A stretch of DNA of 64,000 nt from Fluviicola sp. XM-24bin1 (GCA_003149635.1 QCWI01000013.1:54197-118196); one strand, 5' to 3'. Counted from the stretch's first letter, positions 1 through 9,166 are shown. Numbers and translations: made by a program. Notes: generated by a model not told the origin, from the sequence alone.

Positions 1-1428
1 GATAAAAACGAAGAGGCCGATTTCGATATCGTTTTCTTGGATGAAAACATGCCTGGTATCAGTGGTTTAGAAGCTTTGTCTCGAATTAAAAAGGCAAAAC
101 CGCATGTTCCTGTGGTGATGATCACCAAGAGTGAAGAGGAACACATCATGGAGGAAGCGATCGGAAGTAATATCGCCGACTACTTGATTAAGCCTGTGAA
201 TCCGAACCAGATATTGCTAGCACTCAAAAAGAATCTGGATAAAAGCAAATTGGTTTCTCAAACCACGAACTCGAACTATCAGCGAGAATTCCGGGAGTTG
301 GGAATGCAGTTGAACAGCCGTTTGGATAAAGACGAGTGGCGTGATGTGTATGATCAATTGGTCTATTGGGAATTGAAATTGGAGGGAATCGAAGACAGCG
401 GAATGCAAGAGATTCTCAACATGCAGAAGAAAGAAGCAAATACGCAATTCTCGCGCTTTATCGAAGATAATTACTTGGATTGGTTGAACGGAGTAGAGGA
501 ATCGCCTCAATTGATTCATACCCTTTTCAAAAAGGAAATCAATCCGATGTTGGATAATGAGGACATTTTTGTTCTTGTGATCGACAACTTGAGATACGAT
601 CAATGGAAGATGTTGAGTCCCATCTTTTCGAAATACTTTTCTCAGCAGAAAGAAGAGATCGTTTATTCGATTCTTCCAACGGCAACACAGTACGCTCGAA
701 ATGCCTTTTTTGCTGGATTGATGCCTTCAGAAATTCAAAAGAAATATCCGCAATACTGGAAATCCGAAGAGGATGAAGGAGGAAAGAACAATTTCGAAGC
801 GGAATTGTTGGAAACGAATTTGAAACGTCTCGGACGTGATGTAAAATGGAGCTACAACAAGATCACCAACCTAGATGCCGGTAAGAAACTAGCTGATAAC
901 TTCAATCAACTTTTGGGGAACAATTTGAACGTGATCGTTTGGAACTTTGTTGACATGTTATCGCATGCTAGGACAGAAATGGAAGTTATCCGTGAATTGG
1001 CCGATGATGAGCCTGCTTATCGTTCTTTGACCGTTTCATGGTTCGATCATTCGCCTTTGCACGATGTCATCAAGAAGGTTTCAGAAGCTGGGAAAAAGTT
1101 GGTCATCACAACCGATCACGGAACTGTTCGCGTAAGTAATCCTGTGAAAATTATGGGGGAGCGCAGCACGAATACCAACCTGCGTTACAAAACAGGACGT
1201 AACTTGTCGTACAAAGACAAAGACGTATTCAAGGTGAGCGATCCACACGAGGCGTATTTGCCGAAATCGGGAATTTCTTCAGAGTATGTTTTCACTAGAG
1301 ACAACGACTATTTTGTCTATCCGAACAATTACAATCATTTCGTGAAACACTTTGGTGATACCTTCCAGCACGGAGGGATTTCCTTGGAAGAAGTTCTCAT
1401 TCCTTACGTGGTTTTGGAGCCGAAGTAA
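1..1428 (+). CDS. porX: PorX-like response regulator with PglZ domain (5' end missing)
   Basis: Frame 1 is open from base 1, so the ATG listed at 37 is internal and the true start lies before the window. The first residues read DIVFLDENMPG, the phosphoacceptor-aspartate segment of a CheY-like receiver; the KP of 'DYLIKPVNP' closes that domain. A helical linker (roughly in-window residues 80-190) leads to a PglZ domain of the alkaline phosphatase superfamily, with 'VIDNLRYDQW', a TATQYARNA segment that can supply the Thr nucleophile, 'TTDHGTVR' and a late 'QHGGISLEE'. This receiver-plus-PglZ layout is that of PorX, which with PorY controls type IX secretion in Bacteroidota. Only about 40-50 residues seem to be missing. 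The stop overlaps the next start as TAATG. In related genomes porX is often followed by tsaE and ald; here two small envelope genes sit between. The identification is firm; the role in this organism is inferred. Confidence 0.93.
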   Translation, partial: DKNEEADFDIVFLDENMPGISGLEALSRIKKAKPHVPVVMITKSEEEHIMEEAIGSNIADYLIKPVNPNQILLALKKNLDKSKLVSQTTNSNYQREFRELGMQLNSRLDKDEWRDVYDQLVYWELKLEGIEDSGMQEILNMQKKEANTQFSRFIEDNYLDWLNGVEESPQLIHTLFKKEINPMLDNEDIFVLVIDNLRYDQWKMLSPIFSKYFSQQKEEIVYSILPTATQYARNAFFAGLMPSEIQKKYPQYWKSEEDEGGKNNFEAELLETNLKRLGRDVKWSYNKITNLDAGKKLADNFNQLLGNNLNVIVWNFVDMLSHARTEMEVIRELADDEPAYRSLTVSWFDHSPLHDVIKKVSEAGKKLVITTDHGTVRVSNPVKIMGERSTNTNLRYKTGRNLSYKDKDVFKVSDPHEAYLPKSGISSEYVFTRDNDYFVYPNNYNHFVKHFGDTFQHGGISLEEVLIPYVVLEPK

Positions 1429-2132
1429 TGCGCAACATTCTCCTGATCATACTCTTGAGTATCCTGTCAAATGTTGTATTCGGACAGAAAGGACAGAAGA
1501 AGGTAATGATTTGGGAGTACTCCGAGTATTCTGATCAATTTGGCGTTTTCGACGTATATCTTCCGGGTGTCGATACTGCACGTATTGTAGGTCTGATAGA
1601 GCATTCAAACGATACCATTTACTTCAAAGATTTAGGTGATTCGGTAGTGACGAAGTATAATGGAGGAGGCGTGGTGAATGTAGGGCCTGAAGGTTCCGGA
1701 ACAGCAATTTTAAATAAGCCCTACCTAGATGCGCCCGGATCCATCTTTGTTGAAATTGTAGATTTTACAAAACCTTATGAGCCGATCGAATTGGCTGATT
1801 TCAATTTCATAATAAACGATACCATTATTACCAGCGCTACTTTCGTACCAGACGATACCGTCTATCAAATAGAGAATCCCGGATTGAATCATTATTCGTT
1901 CCGGATCAAAAATGAGGTGATGGAATCGAAGTCTTACACGCGTTCATCTTTAGCACCTATTCGACGAAAAAAGCGAAAAACGAAGGAAGCGTACAATCCG
2001 AATTGGGTGCATTACTTAAGTTATCAAGTATTCTATTCGATTAACCCAAGGGGATTGGTTATCGAAAGTTATACAGGGAACAAGGTAAGTTTAGCACTGA
2101 AGGAGTATCATTTTGTGTACATCGCACCTTAA
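1428..2132 (+). CDS. Exported protein of unknown function
   Basis: The protein has 234 residues. It starts with a clean signal peptide (MRNILLIILLSILSNVVFGQ), with cleavage expected before or at the Q. The mature part is predicted to be beta-rich, with alternating hydrophobic residues and motifs such as 'PGSIFVEIVDFTKPYEP', and carries a basic stretch RRKKRKTK near residue 180. There is no lipobox, T9SS sorting domain or recognised enzyme motif. Its ATG overlaps the porX stop (TAATG), so it is probably translated in coupling with porX and shares its transcript. I do not recognise the family. Position suggests an envelope role, but nothing in the sequence shows a link to type IX secretion. Confidence 0.8.
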   Translation: MRNILLIILLSILSNVVFGQKGQKKVMIWEYSEYSDQFGVFDVYLPGVDTARIVGLIEHSNDTIYFKDLGDSVVTKYNGGGVVNVGPEGSGTAILNKPYLDAPGSIFVEIVDFTKPYEPIELADFNFIINDTIITSATFVPDDTVYQIENPGLNHYSFRIKNEVMESKSYTRSSLAPIRRKKRKTKEAYNPNWVHYLSYQVFYSINPRGLVIESYTGNKVSLALKEYHFVYIAP

Positions 2133-2167
2133 CCAACGCAACAATGAGAATTCTTAGTTGTCAGTAA

Positions 2168-2803
2168 TTAATCCTTCCCAGTTCCAATCTCAAACGTAAC
2201 GCCAACGTTATGACGGTGTAAAAAAAGTCTTCGTATTTGCCCTGATGTTATTCCGTTGATGAGTCCGTGAGAAAATTGATAGAAAGGCGAAAAATTGAAG
2301 CGTTTTGTCCGGATCTCCCAAGAAAAGCGATTGGCCAACTGGAGATTGAATCGTCGGAATCGACTCAGGTTAAAACTCGCGTCTGCATGTACAATGGCTC
2401 CAATAAGAAGCCCGGAAAGGATTTCGAATCCATTCTTGAATTCGCAGATTATAGGAGTAAATTCACCGCTTACCACACCCACTGCAAAATCATATATTGA
2501 CGAAGTGGAGGGTGCAAAATGTCCGTTATTCTTCGCATAGATCCAATGCGCTTGATGATAAGAATAAGAGAATCCTACCCCTTGATGCCATTGCGCTTTT
2601 CTCTCTTTTTTCGGCATCTTCTTTTCAAATTTCTTGAAGCCACTAACGAAAAAGGAATACTGATAATCTTTAATGTGCACTTGTCGATCTTCGAACCAAT
2701 TTTCGTAATTGCTCAATCCTCCCGGCGCCACGGAAATCTCCCAGTCTTGAGCATAGGTAAAGCAACAAATTGCGAGCGAAACGATTGCGAAGATTACTTT
2801 CAT
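2168..2803 (-). CDS. Small exported protein, outer-membrane-like
   Basis: The product has 211 residues with the signal peptide MKVIFAIVSLAICCFTYAQ. The mature sequence is rich in aromatic residues and alternating polar/apolar strands ('GVGFSYSYHQAHWIY', 'FNLQLANRFSWEIR', 'HNVGVTFEIGTGKD'), as in small eight-stranded outer-membrane barrels, though it does not end in an aromatic residue. It is convergent with the preceding gene, with only 35 bp between the stops, and divergent from tsaE. The plus-strand ORFs of the track over this region (2267-2833) are shadows. The protein is not recognised as a named family; the barrel assignment is inferred from composition only. Confidence 0.75.
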   Translation of the reverse strand: MKVIFAIVSLAICCFTYAQDWEISVAPGGLSNYENWFEDRQVHIKDYQYSFFVSGFKKFEKKMPKKERKAQWHQGVGFSYSYHQAHWIYAKNNGHFAPSTSSIYDFAVGVVSGEFTPIICEFKNGFEILSGLLIGAIVHADASFNLSRFRRFNLQLANRFSWEIRTKRFNFSPFYQFSHGLINGITSGQIRRLFLHRHNVGVTFEIGTGKD

Positions 2804-2934
2804 AGGGTGGTTTTATACAAAGAACGGCATTAATGATCGCATGGTGAGGCGACGTGTGAAATTTAAAATCAATCTAGATAAATCAAATGCGAGTTTCATG
2901 TAACTTTTCTCTGCTTTTCAAGTAAAATAGCAAG

Positions 2935-3363
2935 ATGAACAAGGAGAAGTCATATCACATTCAATCGTTAAGTGATTTACCAGGGACTGCCAGACAATTC
3001 ATGGAAGATTACGGGCATAGAAAAGTGTTCGCTTTTGATGCACCGATGGGTTCAGGGAAAACGACTTTCATTCTCAGCATACTCAACGCTATGGGAATTG
3101 AAAATGCTGAAGGATCGCCAACGTATTCGCTCGTAAATGTCTACGAAAGTCCAATGTTTGGGAAAGTGTACCATTTTGACATGTATCGATTGAATGATGA
3201 GGAAGAAGCCTATGACATTGGAGTGGAAGAAATGCTCTATTCGGATGGGATTTGCTTCATTGAATGGCCCGAGAAAATCGAATCCTTGCTTCCTGATAAC
3301 ACGATTTGGTCGTATATTCGTAGAAACGACGATGACACCCGAACATTAACCGTACGCGCATGA
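2935..3363 (+). CDS. tsaE: tRNA threonylcarbamoyladenosine biosynthesis ATPase TsaE
   Basis: This 142-residue protein has the YjeE/TsaE layout: a P-loop 'APMGSGKTTF' at about residues 36-45, then 'GSPTYSLVNVYE' and 'VYHFDMYRL', the conserved segments around the Thr and the D-x-Y-R motif, and 'FIEWPEKIE' in place of the usual IEWPE motif. TsaE is the ATPase that works with TsaB and TsaD to put the threonylcarbamoyl group on A37 of ANN-reading tRNAs. Length is normal. The stop overlaps the ald start by four bases (ATGA), so the two are probably translationally coupled. The pairing with ald is common in Bacteroidota and need not mean a shared function. Confidence 0.95.
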   Translation: MNKEKSYHIQSLSDLPGTARQFMEDYGHRKVFAFDAPMGSGKTTFILSILNAMGIENAEGSPTYSLVNVYESPMFGKVYHFDMYRLNDEEEAYDIGVEEMLYSDGICFIEWPEKIESLLPDNTIWSYIRRNDDDTRTLTVRA

Positions 3364-4583
3364 TTACAGAACCGGAATTACTCAAACAGTTGATGCAACA
3401 GGGAAGTTTGTTGCCCAAGGAAGAAACGCTAGAGGTCGCTCGGAAAAAAGGCAGCCTTTACATTGGGATCCCCAGAGAGACATCTTTTCAAGAGAAACGC
3501 GTGGCATTGGTGCCAGATACCGTTTCGTTGCTCGTGGCCAATGGACACCGGGTGAAAGTAGAATCGAAAAGTGGGGAAGGAGCCAACTTCACCGACAACG
3601 ATTATAGCGAAGCCGGGGCACAAATCGTTTACGATACCAAAGAAATTTTCCATTGTGATTTGATCTTCAAGGTGGCGCCGCCATCCGAGGAAGAAGTAGA
3701 TATGATGCGCGGAGATCAAACCTTGATTTCGGCCTTGCAGATTTCCATTCAGCCCAAGAAGATTCTTCAGGAATTGATGCGTAAGAAGGTTACCGCAATC
3801 GCTTGGGATTATATCCGCGATGAAAGCGGCGTCTTCCCTGTGGTACGTACTATGGGAGAAATCGCTGGAACTTCGGCTTTGTTGGTTGCTGCCAACTTGC
3901 TGAACAGTTTCAACGGCGGTAAAGGAATGATGCTCGGGGGCATTGCCGGAGTTCAACCTGCTGAGGTGGTAATCATTGGAGCTGGTTCTGCAGGAGAAAG
4001 CGCTACGCGTGCCGCCCTTGGATTGGGATGTTCCGTCAAGGTGTTCGACAATTCTATTTCGCGCTTGCGACGTCTTCAAAACGATTTGGGATCGCGTGTC
4101 TTTACCTCTGTAATTCAACCAAAAGTATTGGCGAAATCATTAATGCGTGCCGATGTGGCTATTGGTGCCTTGCGTGCTCCTTTGGGACGAACGCCTTGCG
4201 TGGTTACCGAGAATATGGTCAGCAATATGAAAGACGGTTCCGTCATCGTGGATATTAGTATTGATCAAGGCGGATGTTTCGAAACCTCGCATGTGACCAA
4301 CCACGACAAACCGACTTTTGTGGAGCACGGCGTGATTCATTATTGTGTACCAAACATTCCATCAAGTGTATCCAGAACGGCATCTTTTGCCTTGTCCAAT
4401 ATCTTCTCGCCTTTATTGATGGATATGGGATCTTGCGGCGGCCCGAAAGACATGATTGTGAAGAATCCAGGGTTCCGAGGAGGCGTCTATATTTACAAAG
4501 GTATTTTGACCAGTGAAGTCCTCGGGAAAGTATTCGATATTAACTACAAAGACATCGAGTTGCTCTTGATGGGAATGAAATAA
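3360..4583 (+). CDS. ald: Alanine dehydrogenase
   Basis: The product has 407 residues. It catalyses the NAD-dependent interconversion of L-alanine with pyruvate and ammonia. After a 30-residue leader that is longer than in the typical ~370-residue enzyme, it shows the family start 'GIPRETSFQEKRVALVP', the substrate-site segment 'DLIFKVAPP' containing the catalytic Lys region, and a Rossmann nucleotide site 'VVIIGAGSAGESA' at about residues 203-215. The C-terminal third has 'VDISIDQGGCFETS' and 'CVPNIPSSVSRTAS', both diagnostic of AlaDH/PntA N-domain proteins. Absence of the transhydrogenase membrane part and gene pairing argue for Ald rather than PntA. The N-terminal extension is shared by Bacteroidota members as far as I recall. 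It overlaps tsaE by 4 nt. Confidence 0.93.
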   Translation: MITEPELLKQLMQQGSLLPKEETLEVARKKGSLYIGIPRETSFQEKRVALVPDTVSLLVANGHRVKVESKSGEGANFTDNDYSEAGAQIVYDTKEIFHCDLIFKVAPPSEEEVDMMRGDQTLISALQISIQPKKILQELMRKKVTAIAWDYIRDESGVFPVVRTMGEIAGTSALLVAANLLNSFNGGKGMMLGGIAGVQPAEVVIIGAGSAGESATRAALGLGCSVKVFDNSISRLRRLQNDLGSRVFTSVIQPKVLAKSLMRADVAIGALRAPLGRTPCVVTENMVSNMKDGSVIVDISIDQGGCFETSHVTNHDKPTFVEHGVIHYCVPNIPSSVSRTASFALSNIFSPLLMDMGSCGGPKDMIVKNPGFRGGVYIYKGILTSEVLGKVFDINYKDIELLLMGMK

Positions 4584-4586
4584 TTC

Positions 4587-5843
4587 ATGAAATATTTACG
4601 CTATTCGGCACTCATATTGAGCTCCATGCTACTAATTGCGGCCTGCGGCGATGACAAACAAGGAGGCAAGCAAGAACAATCAGATAACAAAGATCCCGTT
4701 CTAACTACCGAAGATGACGAACTGGAGCATGAAATCGATGAGCCATTTCTCTTTCCTTTTGGACTCAATCTAGACGATTTTACAGCTACTGGTTATCGCG
4801 AAGGATGTGCCGGTGATTGTTGTTCAGGAATCCGTGTACTACAAAAGGGAAATTATTCTTTGTTTCTAGATACTCTAGATTGTTGGGAGTATGGCTACAC
4901 CGAAAAGTACCTTTTATACCGAGGAGATGAGTTGATCGCTAGCCATGAAAAGTCATTCGATATGGGCGAATACGAAGATGATCTCGTCTGGCGTTATCGC
5001 ACGGAGCGCACCATAGATTTCGAAAACGAAAAAGTCTTCATCCGACAAGACACTGTAAAGAATTCCGAAAAAAAGTGGATGAATAAGCCTTTCTACAGTG
5101 CCATTTATTCATCGGGAGATAGAGTCGAAATAGAAAGATTTATGCGTGATCCACGCGAGCGATTGAGTTTTGACGAAGAGTCCGCGATTAACCTAAACAG
5201 ATTTGGAGATGAAGGTGCATTGCGTCCGGTTCTTTTGTATCACAGCTTGTCTGCACACGAAATAGATATCGAAGTTATGGAAGCCTACGCGCTTCAAGGA
5301 GTAACAGACAAGAAAAGCCGTGGAATCCCAGAGGATGCTGTTTTCGCCTATTCTACTTGGTATGCAGGTGGAGGTGATTTGTTATACGGAATCATCAATG
5401 ACGGTGTGCTTCAAGTATATCAGGCATGGGAGGAAGAAGCGACTCTAGAAATCTCTCCTTACGAACTGATCCTGGAGGTAGATCCTGATTTGGAATTAGA
5501 GGCACCCGACCATTACATCGTTTTCGATCCTGCCAAAGGAAAGAATAAGTTAATGATGGCTTTCAATGATGAGGATCAAGCCTTGCATGTAAAGTATCAG
5601 GGGCAAGCGCGCCACATTGAATTGAGAAAAGTATCTGATAAGCTGGAAGGTAAAAAGATCATCACTGTGTATCAGGAGTTGATTCATGGAATTCCAAACG
5701 GAACCTACACGCATACGCACGATGGCAATTGGGATTACGTAACCTACAAAGGAAAAAACGGAAAGGAAGTGAAGTTCACTATCAATCATGAACTGTCCGT
5801 ACTAAACGATGGTGACGGATACCGAGAACGTCCTTTGTTCTAA
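4587..5843 (+). CDS. Lipoprotein of unknown function
   Basis: This is a 418-residue protein with a lipoprotein signal: hydrophobic stretch 'LILSSMLLIAAC' with cysteine about residue 20, followed by GDDKQGG. The acidic residues directly after the lipidated Cys resemble the export signals that send some Bacteroidota lipoproteins to the cell surface, but this is a weak match. The mature part starts with a low-complexity acidic linker, then two cysteine-rich spots ('GCAGDCCSGIRVL', 'LDCWEYGY') and a beta-rich body. No enzyme motif was recognised. It begins 3 bp after ald in the same direction, so it may be cotranscribed. The next gene is convergent and ends at the adjacent base. Confidence 0.82.
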   Translation: MKYLRYSALILSSMLLIAACGDDKQGGKQEQSDNKDPVLTTEDDELEHEIDEPFLFPFGLNLDDFTATGYREGCAGDCCSGIRVLQKGNYSLFLDTLDCWEYGYTEKYLLYRGDELIASHEKSFDMGEYEDDLVWRYRTERTIDFENEKVFIRQDTVKNSEKKWMNKPFYSAIYSSGDRVEIERFMRDPRERLSFDEESAINLNRFGDEGALRPVLLYHSLSAHEIDIEVMEAYALQGVTDKKSRGIPEDAVFAYSTWYAGGGDLLYGIINDGVLQVYQAWEEEATLEISPYELILEVDPDLELEAPDHYIVFDPAKGKNKLMMAFNDEDQALHVKYQGQARHIELRKVSDKLEGKKIITVYQELIHGIPNGTYTHTHDGNWDYVTYKGKNGKEVKFTINHELSVLNDGDGYRERPLF

Positions 5844-6443
5844 TTAAAACTTCCTAAAAATCCCGAAGGAAGGAGCTTGAGCAGAAAATCCTCTGAAGGA
5901 ATTGAACTCCAAATGATCGACTTCGCCGTAGTAAGGTGTTCCTACGCTCATGCTAAATGCAAACTGAAAATAGGTAAGCGGATTGATGTAATACTCCACG
6001 GAAATTTGCGGTGATATTGCGATTTTATATCGGGCCCGATTGAAAGGTTCTTTCTGTTCCAAAAACGGAAACATGTTGAAAGGCGTTACTTTTTCGTTGA
6101 TGTGAAAAATACCCGCATTCACACCCCAAGCAAAACGCCATTTCGTCGAATCACGTTGCCATCTTCCTTGATATCCCGCTTCAAAGGACAAATATCGCTT
6201 GGAAACGAAAGGCTTGAGTGTTACTTGCTTATTGTAATTTCCTGCCACCCGAACATTGATCAAGTGATCAAACTTGTTCATGCTTTTGAATTTATATCGC
6301 ACCGATCCAGAAAACAAATACGGGAGATTTTCATTGTCCCTGTCTGGAACATAACGATTCAAAGCTACTCCTGCTTCAAACTTTGTCGTGTCGGAATCCT
6401 GACCGAACGAATACACAGCATTGCAGAAGCAAATTAAAAGCAA
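5844..6443 (-). CDS. Outer-membrane-like protein with non-ATG start
   Basis: This 199-residue frame starts at a TTG: no ATG lies between the upstream in-frame TAG and the signal-peptide-like run LLLICFCNAVYSFGQ. Beginning at TTG gives a very short n-region without positive charge, so a start a few codons upstream (ATT) or a small sequence error is possible. The mature sequence alternates aromatic and polar residues ('YLSFEAGYQGRWQRD', 'YFQFAFSMSVGTPYYG') and ends '..GIFRKF', with the C-terminal phenylalanine typical of BAM-inserted beta-barrels. A small outer-membrane barrel is therefore likely. Function is unknown. It abuts the lipoprotein gene tail to tail and is divergent from the HsdR-N protein at 6507. 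Confidence 0.68.
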   Translation of the reverse strand: MLLICFCNAVYSFGQDSDTTKFEAGVALNRYVPDRDNENLPYLFSGSVRYKFKSMNKFDHLINVRVAGNYNKQVTLKPFVSKRYLSFEAGYQGRWQRDSTKWRFAWGVNAGIFHINEKVTPFNMFPFLEQKEPFNRARYKIAISPQISVEYYINPLTYFQFAFSMSVGTPYYGEVDHLEFNSFRGFSAQAPSFGIFRKF

Positions 6444-6495
6444 GAGAATATTTCCTTTCTAACCCATTATTGAGCACAAACATAGTAATTCTTGA

Positions 6496-6503
6496 TACCT
6501 TTG
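6496..6503 (+). promoter_or_regulatory. TACCTTTG -7 box, 3 nt before ATG
   Basis: The octamer matches the Bacteroidota primary-sigma -7 consensus TAnnTTTG exactly and ends 3 nt before the ATG at 6507. A TTG lies 23 bp upstream, at the long end of normal spacing. Transcription would begin at about the start codon, giving a leaderless mRNA. Confidence 0.55.
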
Positions 6504-6506
6504 AGT

Positions 6507-6959
6507 ATGCAATTGACGCCCTTAAATCTTCCCAAAGCACCCCTGCAGCTCAAACGCAAAGGTGGGGTGGTCTACGTTGATTGCCTCATCCGCAAAAAAG
6601 AGTTGGTTCTAACGCCAGAAGAATGGGTGCGTCAACATGTTTTGCACTTTCTTTTGGAGCAAGGACTTCCTAAAGGATTAATTGCATCTGAAGTAAGTTT
6701 GATGTACCACGAGCGCTCCAAACGAGCCGATATTGTGGTGTACGGGCGCGATCAGCAACCGAAGTTCATTGTGGAATGCAAAGCGACGGATGTGGATCTC
6801 ACAGAAGCCGTATTTCGTCAAATTGCCGCTTACAATCACACGCTCCAAGTTCAATATCTCATGATGACCAACGGAATTCAGCATATTTATGCGCACATCA
6901 ATTTGGAATCAGGGCAGTTAACATATTTAAAGGATTTCCCCCAAGATATGGAGCTCTAA
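6507..6959 (+). CDS. HsdR N-terminal (nuclease-fold) domain protein
   Basis: The start is set at the ATG at 6507 rather than the TTG at 6492, because a TACCTTTG box ends just before it and the protein then starts MQLTPLNLPKAPLQLKRKGG as in relatives. The 150-residue product resembles the stand-alone 'type I restriction enzyme R N-terminal domain' proteins found across Bacteroidota. It carries a PD-(D/E)xK-like core: 'RADIVVYGRDQQPKFIVECKATD' supplies the D...ExK residues. No HsdM, HsdS or helicase part is nearby, so this is not a restriction system; in many relatives the gene sits near holA. Nucleic-acid cleavage or binding is inferred from the fold, and the actual role is unknown. Confidence 0.82.
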   Translation: MQLTPLNLPKAPLQLKRKGGVVYVDCLIRKKELVLTPEEWVRQHVLHFLLEQGLPKGLIASEVSLMYHERSKRADIVVYGRDQQPKFIVECKATDVDLTEAVFRQIAAYNHTLQVQYLMMTNGIQHIYAHINLESGQLTYLKDFPQDMEL

Positions 6960-7049
6960 ACCCGCTAATTCCGTACATTCGCAGGTAATTCACATAATTT
7001 TAAAATTGGCATAACATAACGGATCGCTTTGGTTCGTTTCTTTAGCCGA

Positions 7050-9128
7050 ATGAGCATGGGAGAGCACTTGATACAGAATAGAGAACTGAGCTGGTTGGCA
7101 TTTAACGATCGTGTGTTGCAAGAGGCAATGGATGAAAACAATCCGTTGATTGAGCGCGTACGTTTCATGGGGATTTTCTCCAACAACCGCGACGAGTTCT
7201 TCCGAGTTCGAGTGGCTTCTGTAAGTCGTATGATGGAGCTGGGGAAGAAAGCCCGCGGCAAATTGTACGATGATCCTGAAGAATTGTTGAATCGAATTTC
7301 GGATAAGGTCGTTCAGCAAGAATCACGGTTCTTAAAAACGTACAAATCACTTTCCTATGCCTTGGGACAAGCTGGAGTAAATCTCGTAGACAATAAGTCG
7401 CTTTCTCCAGAACAAATGGACTTTGTTCTGAATTACTTCAAGGAAAAAGTACGACCAGCATTGGTGCCTTTGATGTTATCCAAAAGACAGGCTCCAGAAT
7501 TGACGGATAAGTCATCGTATTTGGCCGTGCGTATGGAAATGGAGAATGAGCAAGTCGATTACGCATTGATTGAGGTTCCTTCACAGATTCTCCCGCGATT
7601 TCTCGTACTTCCAGAAGTGGATGGACAGCGTTACGTAATGTTCCTTGATGATGTAATTCGCCTGGGATTGTCGCAGATCTTCAAGATTTTCCCGTACAAA
7701 CATATCAAAGCATATGCAATGCGTATGACGCGAGATGCAGAGTTGGATATTGATGAAGATATTGATGAATCGGTGCTTGAGAAGTTATCGAAAAGCGTCA
7801 ACAATCGAAAGAAAGCGCAACCTGTTCGTTTCGTGCATGACAAGCACATGCCAATGGATTTGTTGAATTTCCTGATCAAGAAATTGAAGCTGAAAGGAAA
7901 CATCATTCCTAGTGGCCGATATCACAACTTGCGTGATTTTATGGGCTTTCCAGATTTCGGGATGAAGGAGCTTTGTTACGAAAATTGGACACCATCACGC
8001 CACCCTGAATTGACGAACAAACAAAGTTTGCTAGAAGTGTTGTCAGAAAAGGATATCATGTTGAATTATCCTTTCCAAACTTTTAGTCATACGATTGATA
8101 TTCTTCGCGAGGCTGCTATTGACCCGGAGGTGAAGGAGATCAAGATCAATATGTATCGCGTAGCTTCGAATTCAAACATCGTGAATGCACTGATTAATGC
8201 GTCTAAGAACGGAAAACGCGTAACGGCTGTCGTGGAGCTGCATGCTCGCTTCGATGAAGAACACAACATCCTCATCTCAAAGAAACTTCAGGAGAATGGC
8301 GTTCGTGTCATTTTTGGTGTGGAAGGATTGAAAGTACACTGTAAGCTGATTGTGATTACACGCAAGAAAGGGGATACGACGCAGTATTTTGCGCACGTCG
8401 GCACCGGGAATTTCCATGAGAAAACGGCGCGCTTGTACACCGATGTTTCCCTTTGGACTTCAGATCCTCGAATCTCAAAGGAGGTATATAAAGTATTCGA
8501 TTTCTTCAAATCCAATTACAAGTTGGGAACGTATAACAATCTGATCGTTTCACCATTCAACGTGCGTCAAAAGTTGACAGAATTGATTGAAGGAGAGATG
8601 AACAATGCACGTGAAGGGAAGGATGCGTATATCATCATCAAACTCAACAACCTCGTGGATGAGGAAATGATTGAGCTTCTGTACAAAGCAAGTCAAGCGG
8701 GGGTTGAAATCAAGATGATCATTCGCGGGGTTTGCTGTCTCGTTCCCGGTGTTGAAGGGGTCAGCGACAACATTGAAGTGGTCAGCATTCTAGATCGTTA
8801 CTTGGAGCACACACGCGTTTTGGTATTTGGAAACGGTGGTAATGAGTTGATGTACATCAGCTCTGCCGACTGGATGGGACGAAACTTGGACAGAAGGGTG
8901 GAAGTTGCCGCACCAATTTACGATGATGCAATCAAGGCAGAGATTCGTCAAACACTGTATTTCCAGCTCAATGACAATCAAAAGGCTCGAATCATCGACG
9001 AAGATCAAAACACCAACATCTACAAAGAAGGTGGATCCGAAAAAAATCGATCTCAGGAAGCGACGCATAAAATGTATGCCGCAAAAATGAGAGGGGAAGA
9101 GAAAAAAAGAGTAAAGAGCAAAGAATAA
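7050..9128 (+). CDS. ppk1: Polyphosphate kinase 1
   Basis: Using the ATG at 7050 (MSMGEHLIQNRELSWLAFN) instead of the TTG at 7029 gives 692 residues, the normal size for PPK1. The enzyme reversibly builds polyphosphate from ATP. Visible landmarks are the N-domain 'NRELSWLAFNDRV' and 'IFSNNRDEFFRVRVASV', then the phospholipase-D-like active site with two histidines: 'GLKVHCKL' (equivalent to the autophosphorylated His435 of E. coli PPK) and 'YLEHTRVLVFGNGG' (equivalent to His592), plus 'VGTGNFHEKTARLYTD'. A C-terminal basic tail (EEKKRVKSKE) is family-variable. A possible TACATTCG promoter box lies at 6974-6981. The downstream ppx on the same strand, 143 bp away, completes a polyphosphate synthesis/degradation pair. 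Confidence 0.96.
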   Translation: MSMGEHLIQNRELSWLAFNDRVLQEAMDENNPLIERVRFMGIFSNNRDEFFRVRVASVSRMMELGKKARGKLYDDPEELLNRISDKVVQQESRFLKTYKSLSYALGQAGVNLVDNKSLSPEQMDFVLNYFKEKVRPALVPLMLSKRQAPELTDKSSYLAVRMEMENEQVDYALIEVPSQILPRFLVLPEVDGQRYVMFLDDVIRLGLSQIFKIFPYKHIKAYAMRMTRDAELDIDEDIDESVLEKLSKSVNNRKKAQPVRFVHDKHMPMDLLNFLIKKLKLKGNIIPSGRYHNLRDFMGFPDFGMKELCYENWTPSRHPELTNKQSLLEVLSEKDIMLNYPFQTFSHTIDILREAAIDPEVKEIKINMYRVASNSNIVNALINASKNGKRVTAVVELHARFDEEHNILISKKLQENGVRVIFGVEGLKVHCKLIVITRKKGDTTQYFAHVGTGNFHEKTARLYTDVSLWTSDPRISKEVYKVFDFFKSNYKLGTYNNLIVSPFNVRQKLTELIEGEMNNAREGKDAYIIIKLNNLVDEEMIELLYKASQAGVEIKMIIRGVCCLVPGVEGVSDNIEVVSILDRYLEHTRVLVFGNGGNELMYISSADWMGRNLDRRVEVAAPIYDDAIKAEIRQTLYFQLNDNQKARIIDEDQNTNIYKEGGSEKNRSQEATHKMYAAKMRGEEKKRVKSKE

Positions 9129-9166
9129 AGACAGTTAGATTCTTCAAGAAGTCAAAAAGTCTTTGA

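Noticed and set aside
3429-4118. 229-codon minus-strand ORF
   Set aside because: Antisense to ald, whose motifs are intact; low-complexity Ser/Arg-rich shadow translation.
6507-6959. Type I restriction system
   Set aside because: Only an HsdR-N-like nuclease fold is present; no helicase, HsdM or HsdS gene lies nearby.
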